Source of the DNA: Heliorestis convoluta
GTDB taxonomy: Bacteria > Bacillota > Desulfitobacteriia > Heliobacteriales > Heliobacteriaceae
Direction of reading: 5' to 3'
DNA length: 64,000 nucleotides
Assembly: GCF_009649955.1 (NCBI RefSeq)
Contig: NZ_CP045875.1
Coordinates: forward strand, 1,593,501 to 1,657,500
Shown: positions 1-8,499 of the stretch, in pieces
Layout of the letters: the number at the start of each line of letters is the position of its first letter
Numbering within the stretch: position 1 is the first letter of the stretch
Notes under the pieces: generated by a model
Seen by the model: only the letters and a program-made list of their open reading frames with translations
Database searches by the model: none
What the model was told of the DNA's origin: nothing
Position numbers and translations under genes: made by a program

Positions 1-1196
1 TTATTGATAGAGCAGAAGGACCTTATCTCTATGATGTTGATGGCAATCGTTATATTGATTACGTCTTATCATGGGGACCTATGATTGCCGGTCATGCCAA
101 CGAAGAAGTTTCTGCAGCTTTGAAAGAAGCCATCGATCGCGGTACATCCTATGGTGCCCCCACAGAACTAGAGACTCGTCTGGCCCAGCTTCTTCTCGAT
201 GCTTTCCCCGCCATGGACATGGTTAGGATGGTGAACTCAGGCACTGAGGCAACGATGAGCGCCCTTCGTCTGGCTCGAGGTTATACCGGTCGCAACAAAA
301 TTGTGAAATTTGAAGGTTGCTACCATGGTCACGCTGATAGCCTCTTGATTAAAGCAGGCTCTGGTGCTTTGACCCTCGGTGTACCGACAAGTCCTGGTGT
401 TCCAAGCAATATCGCCAACAACACAATTACAGCACCCTACAATGATCTAGAGACCATGAAAAAAATCTTCGAAGAAGCTGGCGATGATATTGCAGCTTTG
501 ATCATTGAAGGTGTACCTGGTAATATGGGTTGTATTCCGCCGAAAGAAGGATATTTGCAAGGTCTTCGTGATTTAACCCGTCAATATGGTGCCTTACTAA
601 TCATGGATGAAGTGATGAGTGGCTTCCGTGTTGCTTATGGCGGTGCGCAGGTTCTATACGATATTGAACCAGATATCACTTGCCTTGGTAAGATCATTGG
701 CGGAGGCTTGCCTGTGGGTGCCTACGGTGGAAAAAAAGAAATTATGGAAATGATTGCACCAGCAGGTCCAATCTATCAGGCAGGAACACTTTCAGGCAAT
801 CCTTTGGCTATGACAGCAGGGATTGCTATGCTAGAAATCCTGAAGCGCCCGGGCACTTATGAAACGCTAGCAGAGAAAACGCGCTATGTAGCGGAAGGAA
901 TTGCAGCGGCTGCAAAAGATGCAGGCGTGCCCCTTTATAGCACTCGGGTAGGCTCTATGTTTTCTGGATTTATTACGACAGAAACAGTAGAAGACTTTGC
1001 ATCTGCATGCACCTCTGATACAGAAGCTTTTGGAGCATACTTCAGAGCGATGTTAGAAGAAGGCGTCTATCTCGCTTGTTCCCAATTTGAAGCCGGCTTT
1101 ATGTCCTTAGCACACAGCCAAGAAGATCTAGACTTTACGATTGCTGCTGCTCAGAAAGCTTTCCGCAAGGTAGCTGAAAGAAATGGTGGGAAATAA
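1..1196 (+). CDS. hemL: Glutamate-1-semialdehyde 2,1-aminomutase, 5' end outside window
   Basis: PLP-dependent enzyme that converts glutamate-1-semialdehyde to 5-aminolevulinate, the committed step of C5-pathway tetrapyrrole synthesis, in the cytoplasm. The frame is open from base 3, upstream of the first ATG at 81, and the residues before that ATG ([19 protein letters not shown]) match the conserved N-terminal part of the family, so the gene starts before the window. Visible class III aminotransferase signatures are [15 protein letters not shown], the MDEVMSGFR segment with its PLP-binding Asp, and [14 protein letters not shown] containing the Schiff-base Lys. The stop is three bases before the start of the next gene, a cytochrome, which suggests one operon linking haem supply to cytochrome assembly. 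Identification is very secure. Confidence 0.96.
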   Translation, partial: IDRAEGPYLYDVDGNRYIDYVLSWGPMIAGHANEEVSAALKEAIDRGTSYGAPTELETRLAQLLLDAFPAMDMVRMVNSGTEATMSALRLARGYTGRNKIVKFEGCYHGHADSLLIKAGSGALTLGVPTSPGVPSNIANNTITAPYNDLETMKKIFEEAGDDIAALIIEGVPGNMGCIPPKEGYLQGLRDLTRQYGALLIMDEVMSGFRVAYGGAQVLYDIEPDITCLGKIIGGGLPVGAYGGKKEIMEMIAPAGPIYQAGTLSGNPLAMTAGIAMLEILKRPGTYETLAEKTRYVAEGIAAAAKDAGVPLYSTRVGSMFSGFITTETVEDFASACTSDTEAFGAYFRAMLEEGVYLACSQFEAGFMSLAHSQEDLDFTIAAAQKAFRKVAERNGGK

Positions 1197-1199
1197 AGG

Positions 1200-1457
1200 G
1201 TGGATCGAAAGAAGATAGGTCGCCTGCTTACTTTGGTCTTTGTTTTTGCATTTGCTGCTGTGTTCTATTTTGCTTTTCTACAAGAAAGGAATCCACACGG
1301 CAACTTGGAAAAATGGGAAGTAGAACATGGTGATGTTGTACTCAATAATCAGAATCCTGAACGATTTTGCTATCAGTGTCACGTTGGAAGGGCTTCCTAT
1401 TGTAACCAATGTCATGATGCGAATAACATTCAACTAGAGATACCTCTTCCTGAGTAG
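1200..1457 (+). CDS. Small membrane-anchored dihaem cytochrome c
   Basis: Predicted 85-residue protein with a GTG start. Residues 8-27 form one hydrophobic helix (LLTLVFVFAFAAVFYFAFL), probably an uncleaved signal anchor. The short exported domain holds two haem c attachment motifs, CYQCH and CNQCH, nine residues apart from Cys to Cys. That is all the protein can hold, so it is likely a tethered electron carrier. It starts three bases after hemL and is followed by a strong terminator. I do not recognise a named family; NapC/NirT-like and multihaem c3-like fragments share the motif but are larger. Haem attachment is inferred from the motifs; the redox partner is unknown. Confidence 0.8.
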   Translation: MDRKKIGRLLTLVFVFAFAAVFYFAFLQERNPHGNLEKWEVEHGDVVLNNQNPERFCYQCHVGRASYCNQCHDANNIQLEIPLPE

Positions 1458-1466
1458 GTGGTCTTA

Positions 1467-1505
1467 GATAACTCCGCAGATAACCGATCTGCGGAGTTAT
1501 CTTTT
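1467..1505 (+). terminator. Rho-independent terminator after the cytochrome gene
   Basis: A perfect 15-bp inverted repeat (1467-1481 with 1487-1501, loop AACCG) is followed by TTTT. It ends the hemL-cytochrome transcript. Confidence 0.9.
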
Positions 1506-1529
1506 CATAGAAAAAATCTTTTTTCTATG
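1506..1529. repeat. AT-rich inverted repeat next to the terminator
   Basis: CATAGAAAAAA at 1506-1516 and its exact complement at 1519-1529 form an 11-bp inverted repeat with a 2-base loop. It lies directly after the GC-richer terminator and may act as a second termination or 3'-end stabilising hairpin. Confidence 0.5.
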
Positions 1530-1539
1530 AAAGGATTTT

Positions 1540-1569
1540 TTAACTTTGCATAGAATAGCTAGTGATAAT
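1540..1569 (+). promoter_or_regulatory. Candidate sigma-A promoter of the ilvBN T-box transcript
   Basis: TTAACT at 1540-1545 and GATAAT at 1564-1569 are separated by 18 bases, about 30 bases before the conserved T-box leader begins. The match is moderate; position is the main support. Confidence 0.35.
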
Positions 1570-1599
1570 ACAAATGCAATTGATAATTGAAAAACTGTC

Positions 1600-1947
1600 A
1601 AATCCGATGCGGGGAAAGAGTACTGAGATACTGTTGCAGTTGATAGAGAGCCACTCTAGGCTGAAAGGTGGCACTGTCAGATCTCTTAGGGAAAATCATC
1701 CCCAAGGTGCAGGCTGAAAGCAAAGGCAAGTAAGCTGAGCCGGTAAGGTCACCGTTAGCAGACCGGGGCGAGTATTGTCTCGCCTTTCCAGGGAGATCTT
1801 TCTCTTCTATTATTAGGGTAGGAACCTGATAAGGGCTTGGAGCAGGATTTATAACGAATCTAGGCCTCCTGCCAAAAGGAAGATTTCCAAACAAGGGTGG
1901 TACCGCGAAAGTAAACCTTCGCCTCTTGAAAGAGGTGAAGGTTTTTT
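1600..1947 (+). promoter_or_regulatory. T-box riboswitch upstream of ilvBN, probable Ile specifier
   Basis: This leader carries the hallmarks of a tRNA-sensing T-box. The Stem I distal AG-bulge/loop pattern (AGAGAGCC ... GGCTGAAAGGTGGC) lies around 1644-1677. The 14-base T-box core AGGGTGGTACCGCG is at 1894-1907. A terminator with arms 1913-1926 and 1931-1944 and a T run follows. A candidate specifier codon ATC (Ile), followed by the usual A, is at 1695-1697 in GGGAAAATCATCCCC. Uncharged tRNA-Ile would stabilise the antiterminator and allow ilvB expression. The specifier assignment is inferred by eye and could be off by a few bases; the class assignment is secure. Confidence 0.93.
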
Positions 1948-1985
1948 TAATTTCAAAAAAACATAAATAAAACGAGGTGTCAGGT

Positions 1986-3686
1986 ATGAAGATGACCGGA
2001 GCGCAGGCCGTTGTGAATAGCTTACAAAAAGAAGGGGTAGAAGTAATCTTCGGCTACCCTGGTGGAGGCGTACTACCTCTATACGATGCCCTCTATGATT
2101 CTCCTCTCCGGCATGTTCTTACTCGTCATGAACAAGGCGCGGCTCATGCTGCCGATGGTTATGCTCGCGCGACTGGAAAAGTTGGTGTAGTCATTGCCAC
2201 ATCAGGTCCCGGTGCCACCAATCTGATTACGGGTATTGCGACAGCCAATATGGACTCTGTACCGATGGTATGTATTACAGGCCAAGTTGGTCTTTCGATT
2301 ATAGGAAAAGACTCTTTCCAAGAAGCCGACATCACCGGTATTACAACACCCATTACCAAGCATAACTATCTCGTTAAGAATCCCAAGGACCTACCTCGCA
2401 TTCTGCGCGAAGCCTTCCATATTGCCCAGACAGGTCGCCCAGGTCCTGTTGTAATTGACATACCCAAAGACGTCTTTACAGCAACGATTGATTATGACTA
2501 TCCCGAAGAGATTGTTTTACGTGGTTACAAGCCTCTCTATGAAGGGAAAAAGAAAGAAATTGATGAAGTGGCAAAGGCCCTACAAAAAGCCAAAAAACCA
2601 TTGCTTTTTGTAGGTGGAGGTGTCATATCTTCTGAAGCGACTGATCTTGTTCGTACCATTGTCGACCAGTATAAAATTCCTTTAATAAGTTCTTTCATGG
2701 GCTTAGGTGCCATAGAAGCGAAAGATCCTTGTAATTTGGGTATGGTAGGAATGCACGGAACTGTTGCAGCGAACATGGCTGTTATGGACTGTGATCTATT
2801 AGTAGGTCTCGGGGTGCGCTTTGATGACCGAGTGACAGGCTTGCTGGCGAAGTTTGCACCGAAAGCACAAATCGTCCACTTCGATATCGATCCTGCCGAA
2901 GTGAACAAGAATGTATCTACGCAATACCGTGTAATTGGTCATCTGAGATGGAGCTTACAATCGTTGCTAGAAAGCTTAGAGCATAAAATTGACACAAAAG
3001 TACAAGCAGACTGGACCCTTTGGCTGCAGCAAGTACAAAAATGGCATCAAGAAAATCCTCTGACTTTTAAGAATAGTGAAAAAGTTATTAAGCCGCAGTA
3101 TGTCTTACAAGAGCTCGATAGACAAACAAAAAGCAATGCCATTGTAGTAACCGACGTAGGGCAACATCAGATGTGGACAGCACAGTACTATGGCTTCCAT
3201 CGTCCTAGAACGCTAATTTCTTCTGGTGGCCTTGGTACAATGGGCTTTGGTCTACCAGCGGCGATTGGTGTTCAGATGGCCTGTCCCCAGGAGAATGTAC
3301 TGCTTGTCACGGGTGATGGCTCATTATTAATGAACTGTCAAGAAATTGCGACGATTGTAGAACATCAACTGCCAATTAAAGTAGCTATCGTTAACAACCA
3401 TGCTCTAGGGATGGTACGCCAGTGGCAGAGAATGTTCTTCCAACAGCGCTACTCTCATTCAACTTTCCATAATGGTGGCACTGATTATGTACGTCTGGCA
3501 GAAGCTTTCGGAGCGAAGGGCTTGCGAGCTACAACGCCGGAAGAAGTGCCTCAAGTCATCGCCAAAGCCCTAGAAATAGAGGGTCCTGTTTTCATCGATT
3601 TCCAAGTTTGTTCGGAAGAAAACGTCTTACCTATGGTTCCTGCTGGCGCTTCTCTGGATCAAATGATAGAAGGGGTGGTGGACTAG
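1986..3686 (+). CDS. ilvB: Acetolactate synthase large subunit
   Basis: Catalytic subunit of acetohydroxyacid synthase, which condenses pyruvate with pyruvate or 2-oxobutyrate in valine, leucine and isoleucine synthesis using ThDP, Mg2+ and FAD. Seen are the N-terminal pyrimidine-binding domain with the catalytic Glu in TRHEQGAAHAADGYAR, a central FAD-type domain, and the C-terminal ThDP-binding motif GDGSLLMNCQEIATIVEHQLPIKVAIVNN. ATG at 1986 is preferred because GAGGTG at 1974-1979 sits six bases upstream; the GTG at 1977 lies within that ribosome-binding site. Length (566 residues) is normal. The gene is controlled by the T-box leader and is followed after two bases by ilvN. Confidence 0.96.
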   Translation: MKMTGAQAVVNSLQKEGVEVIFGYPGGGVLPLYDALYDSPLRHVLTRHEQGAAHAADGYARATGKVGVVIATSGPGATNLITGIATANMDSVPMVCITGQVGLSIIGKDSFQEADITGITTPITKHNYLVKNPKDLPRILREAFHIAQTGRPGPVVIDIPKDVFTATIDYDYPEEIVLRGYKPLYEGKKKEIDEVAKALQKAKKPLLFVGGGVISSEATDLVRTIVDQYKIPLISSFMGLGAIEAKDPCNLGMVGMHGTVAANMAVMDCDLLVGLGVRFDDRVTGLLAKFAPKAQIVHFDIDPAEVNKNVSTQYRVIGHLRWSLQSLLESLEHKIDTKVQADWTLWLQQVQKWHQENPLTFKNSEKVIKPQYVLQELDRQTKSNAIVVTDVGQHQMWTAQYYGFHRPRTLISSGGLGTMGFGLPAAIGVQMACPQENVLLVTGDGSLLMNCQEIATIVEHQLPIKVAIVNNHALGMVRQWQRMFFQQRYSHSTFHNGGTDYVRLAEAFGAKGLRATTPEEVPQVIAKALEIEGPVFIDFQVCSEENVLPMVPAGASLDQMIEGVVD

Positions 3687-3688
3687 TC

Positions 3689-4186
3689 ATGCGTCACACG
3701 TTAGCAGTACTGGTTGAAAATCGTCCTGGTGTACTTGTTCATGTATCGGGCTTAATTGCTCGCCGTGCCTTCAACATTGAAAGCATCTCAGCGGGCCATA
3801 CAGAAGAACCTGATATGACTCGTATCACCATTGTCGTTGATGGTGATGAGCGCAATATAGAGCAGGTCGTAACACAACTTTCAAAATTAATTGATGTTAT
3901 TAAAATCATTGATTTAACAGAAGAAGCATCGATTGAAAGAGAATTGGCGCTTATTAAAGTGAAAGCAACACCAGAGACTCGCTCTGATATTGTTGACATT
4001 GTTGAAATTTTTAGAGCCAAAATCGTTGATATTAATCGAGAGACAATGGTGATTGAACTTACTGGCGAAGAGCGCAAAATTGATGCCCTTTGCCAAGTAT
4101 TACAAGATCATGGCATTGTCGAATTGGTTCGTACAGGTAAAATCGCTTTATCACGCAACCCTGGTGCGGCCAAAAACAAAGAATAA
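3689..4186 (+). CDS. ilvN: Acetolactate synthase small (regulatory) subunit
   Basis: Regulatory subunit that activates IlvB and confers valine feedback inhibition. The protein (165 residues) begins MRHTLAVLVENRPGVLVHVSGLIARRAFNIESI, the family's ACT domain, followed by a second ACT-like half (LALIKVKATPETRSDIVDIVEIFRAKIVDI). ATG at 3689 is two bases after the ilvB stop and is preceded by AGGGGTGG inside ilvB, consistent with translational coupling. The longer upstream open frame overlaps ilvB and is not used. Confidence 0.95.
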   Translation: MRHTLAVLVENRPGVLVHVSGLIARRAFNIESISAGHTEEPDMTRITIVVDGDERNIEQVVTQLSKLIDVIKIIDLTEEASIERELALIKVKATPETRSDIVDIVEIFRAKIVDINRETMVIELTGEERKIDALCQVLQDHGIVELVRTGKIALSRNPGAAKNKE

Positions 4187-4230
4187 GCGGTACAAAGCAC
4201 CGAGAGGAATCTGGAGGTTTTTTCTTTCCT

Positions 4231-5355
4231 ATGGATAACCTCAGAGAGGTACGAAAAATTGACCATATCCGTCAAACGCTGGCCTTAGAAGATGGCCCCC
4301 AGGATAATGGTTTTTCTCATGTCCACTTGATTCATAATGCATTACCAGCACTGAATGTGGAAGAGATAGATCTTTCCCTTTCCTTTCTTGGCAAAAAAGT
4401 CAATTCTCCTCTCCTAATCAACGCAATTACAGGAGGCCATCAGTCCGTTACAGAGATTAACCGTCGACTGGCGCAGGTAGCAGCCAGGAAAGGCCTTGCG
4501 TTAGCAGTAGGTTCTCAATCGGCAGGGTTACGAAATCCTGAACTATGGTCTAGCTACAGCGTGGTGCGAGAGAATCATCCAGACGGTGTGATCATTGCCA
4601 ATGTTAATGCTGATACAACGGTTACAGAAGCGCTTCGAGCTATAGAAGTCATTGAAGCGGATGGGATTCAAGTTCACTTGAATGTAGCACAAGAATTGGC
4701 CATGAAAGAAGGAGATCGGCATTTCAGAGACTGGATAAAAAGAATCTCTGATCTCGTTCAACATAGCCCCGTACCTGTCATCGTGAAAGAAGTGGGTTTT
4801 GGCATTTCCAAGGAAGTCGCTTTTGAACTCTTAGATAGAGGTGTCACTTACATTGATGTAGGTGGTGCCGGCGGAACGAACTTTGTATCGATTGAATTGA
4901 GACGGCAGAGTAAAGAAAACCGAGGCTTTGAGTCATGGGGAATTCCGACGGCTATGACCTTAGGAGAAGTGATTTGGGCTTACCAACAAAAAGGGATTCC
5001 TTTTCACGAAGGGGCTGTCATAGCCACCGGAGGGATTCGAAATGGTTGGGAGGCTGCAAAAGCACTGGCTATGGGCGCAACTGCATTTGGAATGGCTGGA
5101 TCTATTCTTAAGCGCTTACTTCTTTCGGTGGTTCCTTCCCAAGAAGAAAGACTCATTCCACAAAGCTCTGACCTGAACGGACGAATAGAAGCTGTAGAAG
5201 ATTACATTGACGATTTTGAGCAGGAATTGCTACAAGCGATGGTTTTAACGGGGAGTCAAAATCTACAGGACTTGCATGGAAAACCCTGTATTTTTACAGG
5301 AAGGGTAAAAGAATGGTTTGAGCAGAGAGAAATCGTTATTCAGAGGAATCGATAA
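4231..5355 (+). CDS. fni: Type 2 isopentenyl-diphosphate delta-isomerase
   Basis: FMN- and NADPH-dependent enzyme interconverting isopentenyl and dimethylallyl diphosphate for isoprenoid synthesis. The N-terminus RKIDHIRQTL, the segment SPLLINAITGG, the SQSAGLRNPE loop, VHLNVAQELAMKEGDR, and the FMN phosphate-binding region DVGGAGGTNFVSIE followed by ATGGIRNG are typical of the family. The length (374 residues) is slightly above usual. A GGAGG lies 13 bases before the ATG, so spacing is long. The gene heads the same order as Bacillus subtilis fni-yphA-yphB-der-gpsA-spoIVA. Confidence 0.95.
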   Translation: MDNLREVRKIDHIRQTLALEDGPQDNGFSHVHLIHNALPALNVEEIDLSLSFLGKKVNSPLLINAITGGHQSVTEINRRLAQVAARKGLALAVGSQSAGLRNPELWSSYSVVRENHPDGVIIANVNADTTVTEALRAIEVIEADGIQVHLNVAQELAMKEGDRHFRDWIKRISDLVQHSPVPVIVKEVGFGISKEVAFELLDRGVTYIDVGGAGGTNFVSIELRRQSKENRGFESWGIPTAMTLGEVIWAYQQKGIPFHEGAVIATGGIRNGWEAAKALAMGATAFGMAGSILKRLLLSVVPSQEERLIPQSSDLNGRIEAVEDYIDDFEQELLQAMVLTGSQNLQDLHGKPCIFTGRVKEWFEQREIVIQRNR

Positions 5356-5387
5356 CGATAGAAATAATATTTCTCGAGATCAATGGT

Positions 5388-5440
5388 AAGAAAGAGAAAG
5401 TTTGTCGATATTTTATTGACGAGTTTTCTCTTTCTTTTTC
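5388..5440 (+). terminator. Probable terminator after fni
   Basis: A 12-bp arm at 5388-5399 pairs with 5425-5436 (AAGAAAGAGAAA with its complement). The inner part is also partly paired (GTTTGTC ... GACGAGT), and a T-rich tract follows. Confidence 0.6.
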
Positions 5441-5488
5441 GTTTGAGAGCATTCTCTGTCGGGCAACCTAAGGGTGGAGGTGAACAGA

Positions 5489-6229
5489 ATGCCTCGATAC
5501 CCTTTTGGAACCATTTTGTTAGCTCTCTCCTTTGTTTTCTTGTTTTTTGATATGGCAAAAAGCTTTCTAGAACGATTCCAGTTAACGAAAGCAGTGGCTC
5601 TTGTCATAATTTTGCTTTGGTGGGGCGCTTCTTACTTAGAACTTCCTCTTCAATGGGTCCGCTGGAACGTAACAATCAATGTAGGCGCCTTTCTTGTACC
5701 TCTTTTTCTAGGTTTATTTTTCTTGATTCGATCAGAAAGGACTTCTCTACGCTTGTGGGTGGCCATTGGCGCTGTCATTATCAGTGGTATTATGGGTCAA
5801 CAGCTTGTTGGTATGGAACAGGAACACTTTTTTTGGGATGGTCGTATTTTATTCGTATTTCTAGGAGCTTTGGCTGCCCTACTGATTACAACAGATGCCA
5901 AAAATGCTTTAATAGCCTTATTATTAGGCCATCCTATTATAGAAGCCTCGACTTCTCTGCTAGCAGGGCCAAGAAGTTATTTTGATTCAACAGGATACTT
6001 ACTAGGATCAGCGGTTGCTTTCGATCATGTCATTCTTGCTGCATTATTTCTATGGCCTCTTACCGTGCTCATGGAGCGCTTCGTAACCTATGAAGAAAGC
6101 GAAGCCAATGCCTGGTTACCACTGTATCTTTCCTCTGATAGCGAGAAAGAAAAGCAGCTAATGAACGAGATGGACGGTCAAGCCAATGAAGAGACCTTGG
6201 TGGAGCAGGAAGAATACAAATCAAAATAA
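5489..6229 (+). CDS. Polytopic membrane protein at the yphA position
   Basis: Protein of 246 residues with roughly six or seven hydrophobic segments (ILLALSFVFLFFDMA, AVALVIILLWWGASYL, VGAFLVPLFLGLFFLI, LWVAIGAVIISGIMG, ILFVFLGALAALLI, HVILAALFLWPLTVLM) and a charged tail of about 35 residues. No catalytic motif is visible. ATG at 5489 is preferred because GGAGGTG lies five bases upstream. It sits between fni and der, where B. subtilis has yphA, so a sporulation-associated membrane role is possible by position only. The 3' end overlaps the next gene by 44 bases, which implies co-expression. Confidence 0.65.
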   Translation: MPRYPFGTILLALSFVFLFFDMAKSFLERFQLTKAVALVIILLWWGASYLELPLQWVRWNVTINVGAFLVPLFLGLFFLIRSERTSLRLWVAIGAVIISGIMGQQLVGMEQEHFFWDGRILFVFLGALAALLITTDAKNALIALLLGHPIIEASTSLLAGPRSYFDSTGYLLGSAVAFDHVILAALFLWPLTVLMERFVTYEESEANAWLPLYLSSDSEKEKQLMNEMDGQANEETLVEQEEYKSK

Positions 6230-7049
6230 AGGAAAGAGTTCATATTTTATTGGGCCTTTCCTAGGAACGATTTTTTTCTTTATAATGCTCTCGCTTGTAA
6301 TAGGCGCTATCTATTTATCCATACCCTTGGATAGGATTGAAGCGATTCCACGTCAAGAAAGACAAGAAATTGTCATTTGGCCAGAAAAAAAACCTTTAGG
6401 ATGGACCGAACGACAGTGGGTACCGGGAGAAAGCTTTATTGATCCCCAGGGAAGGCCTTGGAAGGTAACTTCGACGAGCAAGGGAGAAGTCGTTGTTTGG
6501 TCTGATCCCAATCTACTATCCTGTACCTCCGATCCTGTCTTATCTCAGGAGGGTTTTCCATTTTCCTTTCATCTTTCTTTTGAAAATAAATTGGGTACCA
6601 TTGTACTTATTTATGATCAAAGGGAAGCTTTACAAGCGAGCTACTGGCAAGAAGCTCTAGGAGAACAGGGATACCAAGTAGAAATGGTTGCACACGAAGC
6701 AGCGCGCAGAGGGCAGATTCGAAAAGCCAAAGAAGCAGGACCATTGGCCATTCTTCGACTACAGGAAAGTGATCTTTGGAATTGGCAAGATGAAGAAGGA
6801 AAAGATAGAGTAATTTTTCTACTTGATCGTCATCCTAGAATGGATTCTAACCTTTCTTTTCTATTACGATGGCAAGAAGAAATTCCAGAACATCTTAGAG
6901 CCGTCATAATCTTCTGTCGTCAATCTTATGGGCAACACTTTTTTCCTCGTTCCGTTGATATCATGGTCCCCTCTAGATTGTCAAAACAAGATATAGAAGT
7001 ATTATCAACAAGCTTAATCTCTGCATTAAACCCTTTTCTTGACGAATAG
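6186..7049 (+). CDS. Membrane-anchored sporulation-neighbourhood protein, possibly degenerate SpoIIP-like
   Basis: Protein of 287 residues. A basic N-terminus is followed by one transmembrane helix at about residues 25-46 (FLGTIFFFIMLSLVIGAIYLSI), then an extracytoplasmic domain. The order of strands in the domain (TIVLIYDQREALQASYWQEAL, QIRKAKEAGPLAILRLQES, RVIFLLDRHPRMDSNLSFLL, QSYGQHFFPRSVDIMV) recalls the amidase fold of SpoIIP, but the zinc-binding His and Glu residues I would expect there are absent. The gene lies where B. subtilis has yphB (seaA, spore envelope assembly). Both suggestions are inference. It starts within the previous gene and precedes the DUF512 gene. Confidence 0.5.
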   Translation: MKRPWWSRKNTNQNKGKSSYFIGPFLGTIFFFIMLSLVIGAIYLSIPLDRIEAIPRQERQEIVIWPEKKPLGWTERQWVPGESFIDPQGRPWKVTSTSKGEVVVWSDPNLLSCTSDPVLSQEGFPFSFHLSFENKLGTIVLIYDQREALQASYWQEALGEQGYQVEMVAHEAARRGQIRKAKEAGPLAILRLQESDLWNWQDEEGKDRVIFLLDRHPRMDSNLSFLLRWQEEIPEHLRAVIIFCRQSYGQHFFPRSVDIMVPSRLSKQDIEVLSTSLISALNPFLDE

Positions 7050-7102
7050 TGAGCAGTCCGTCATAATGGTGAAAAGGATGAAGAAAAAGGGAGGATCGGG
7101 CC

Positions 7103-8478
7103 GTGCAAGCAGCAGGAGGCGTCATTGAGCTGTTGATCCCGCCGGTCTCGGTGCCCGTATTGGTCTAAAAAAAGGTGATAGGCTCTTAAGCCTGAATGGT
7201 CAAAAGGTTTATGATCTTTTAGACTACGGCTTTATGATTCGCCAAGAACAAGTGCAATTGAAAATACTTGATCAAACCACCGGGTTAACCCGGTGGTTTG
7301 AGATTGAAAAAGATGAAGATGATGATCTAGGCATCTTATTTGAACAGGCAACTTTTGATGGTATACGACGTTGCCATAATAACTGCTTGTTTTGTTTTGT
7401 CGATCAAATGCCTTCAGGCATGCGTTCTTCTCTTTATGAAAAAGATGATGATTTTCGCTACTCTTTCTGGCATGGTAGCTTTATTACCTTGACCAACTTG
7501 CGCGAAGAAGATTTTCAGCGCTTGCTTTCTATGCGACTGAGTCCCCTTTATGTATCGGTACAAGCAACGGATGAAGGCGTGCGCAGAAAATTATTGCGAA
7601 ATGCAAAAGCAGGTCAGATTCTAGAACGTTTGCGGAGACTTGTCGACGCCCGTATAGAACTACATTGTCAGGTTGTAGCTTGCCCTGGTATCAACGATGG
7701 GGATGTGTTAGAAAAAAGCCTAGAAGATCTCTGGACTTTGGGTTTTGGTCTTGCCTCTGTCGCTGTTGTACCTGTGGGATTGACCCACCATCGAGAAGGA
7801 TTGTTCGAATTACGTCCTTTCCAACAAGATGAAGCGAAAAACCTTATTCAGCAAATTGAAATCTGGCAAGATAAAGCGATGAAAGAAAGAGGAGAAAGAG
7901 TTTTCTTTGCCGCTGACGAGTTCTATTTGTTGGCTCATCAAGAATTTCCTGATAGTGAGGCCTATGATGAGTACAGTCAGCTAGAAAATGGTGTTGGGAT
8001 GAGTCGCCTTTTTATCGATCAATGGCACCAAGGGGCAAAACAATGGCTTACATCAGGTACTGTTCAGATAGATAGAAGTAAGAGGCCTGATAAAATTTAT
8101 ATTGTTGCAGGAAAATCGGGACAACAAGTCTTGCAACCTTTGCTTGATGAAACAGAAGAAAAGTACGGTATTAATTGGTCAGACTTAGGCGTGCAAGTAC
8201 TGGCTGTAGAAAATCAATTTTTTGGGTCCACTGTAACAGTAACAGGCTTGTTGACAGGAAAAGATATTGTTGAACATATGACAAAGCATAAACTTTCTGT
8301 TACGAGACAGGATATGTTGATATTGCCTTCAATCATCTTTCGAGCAGAAGGCGACGTGACCCTAGACGACATGACAGCTACAGAGATATCGACCCAATTA
8401 GGGTCTATACCCTTTACAGTTGTTGAAGCACAAGGAGATTCTCTGCTGAAAGCTTTGATCTGGCCTAGAGAATCCTGA
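7103..8478 (+). CDS. DUF512 PDZ / radical-SAM-like protein with an apparent 1-base deletion near the start
   Basis: Conserved in spore-forming Clostridia, function not established. GTG at 7103 follows GGGAGG at the right distance and encodes MQAAGGVIE. At about 7128 the frame must shift by one base to continue as AVDPAGLGARIGLKKGDRLLSLNGQKV, a clear PDZ-like domain. Without the shift the first frame stops at 7169, and the downstream frame has no start until ATG 7234, inside the PDZ domain. Further on are an iron-sulfur motif CHNNCLFCFVDQMP, a radical-SAM-like core (HGSFITLTNL, SVQATDEGVRRKLL, HCQVVACPGIND) and the DUF512 domain. One inserted G (GAG-GCT) restores the whole protein. Confidence 0.85.
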
Positions 8479-8499
8479 GGAAGGAAGGAAAATACAATT

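Noticed and set aside
1506-1529. Considered as a mobile-element terminal repeat
   Set aside because: No transposase or matching second end is present; a hairpin beside a terminator is simpler.
1598-1894. 98-residue minus-strand open frame
   Set aside because: It is the antisense of the T-box leader, whose conserved RNA elements explain the sequence.
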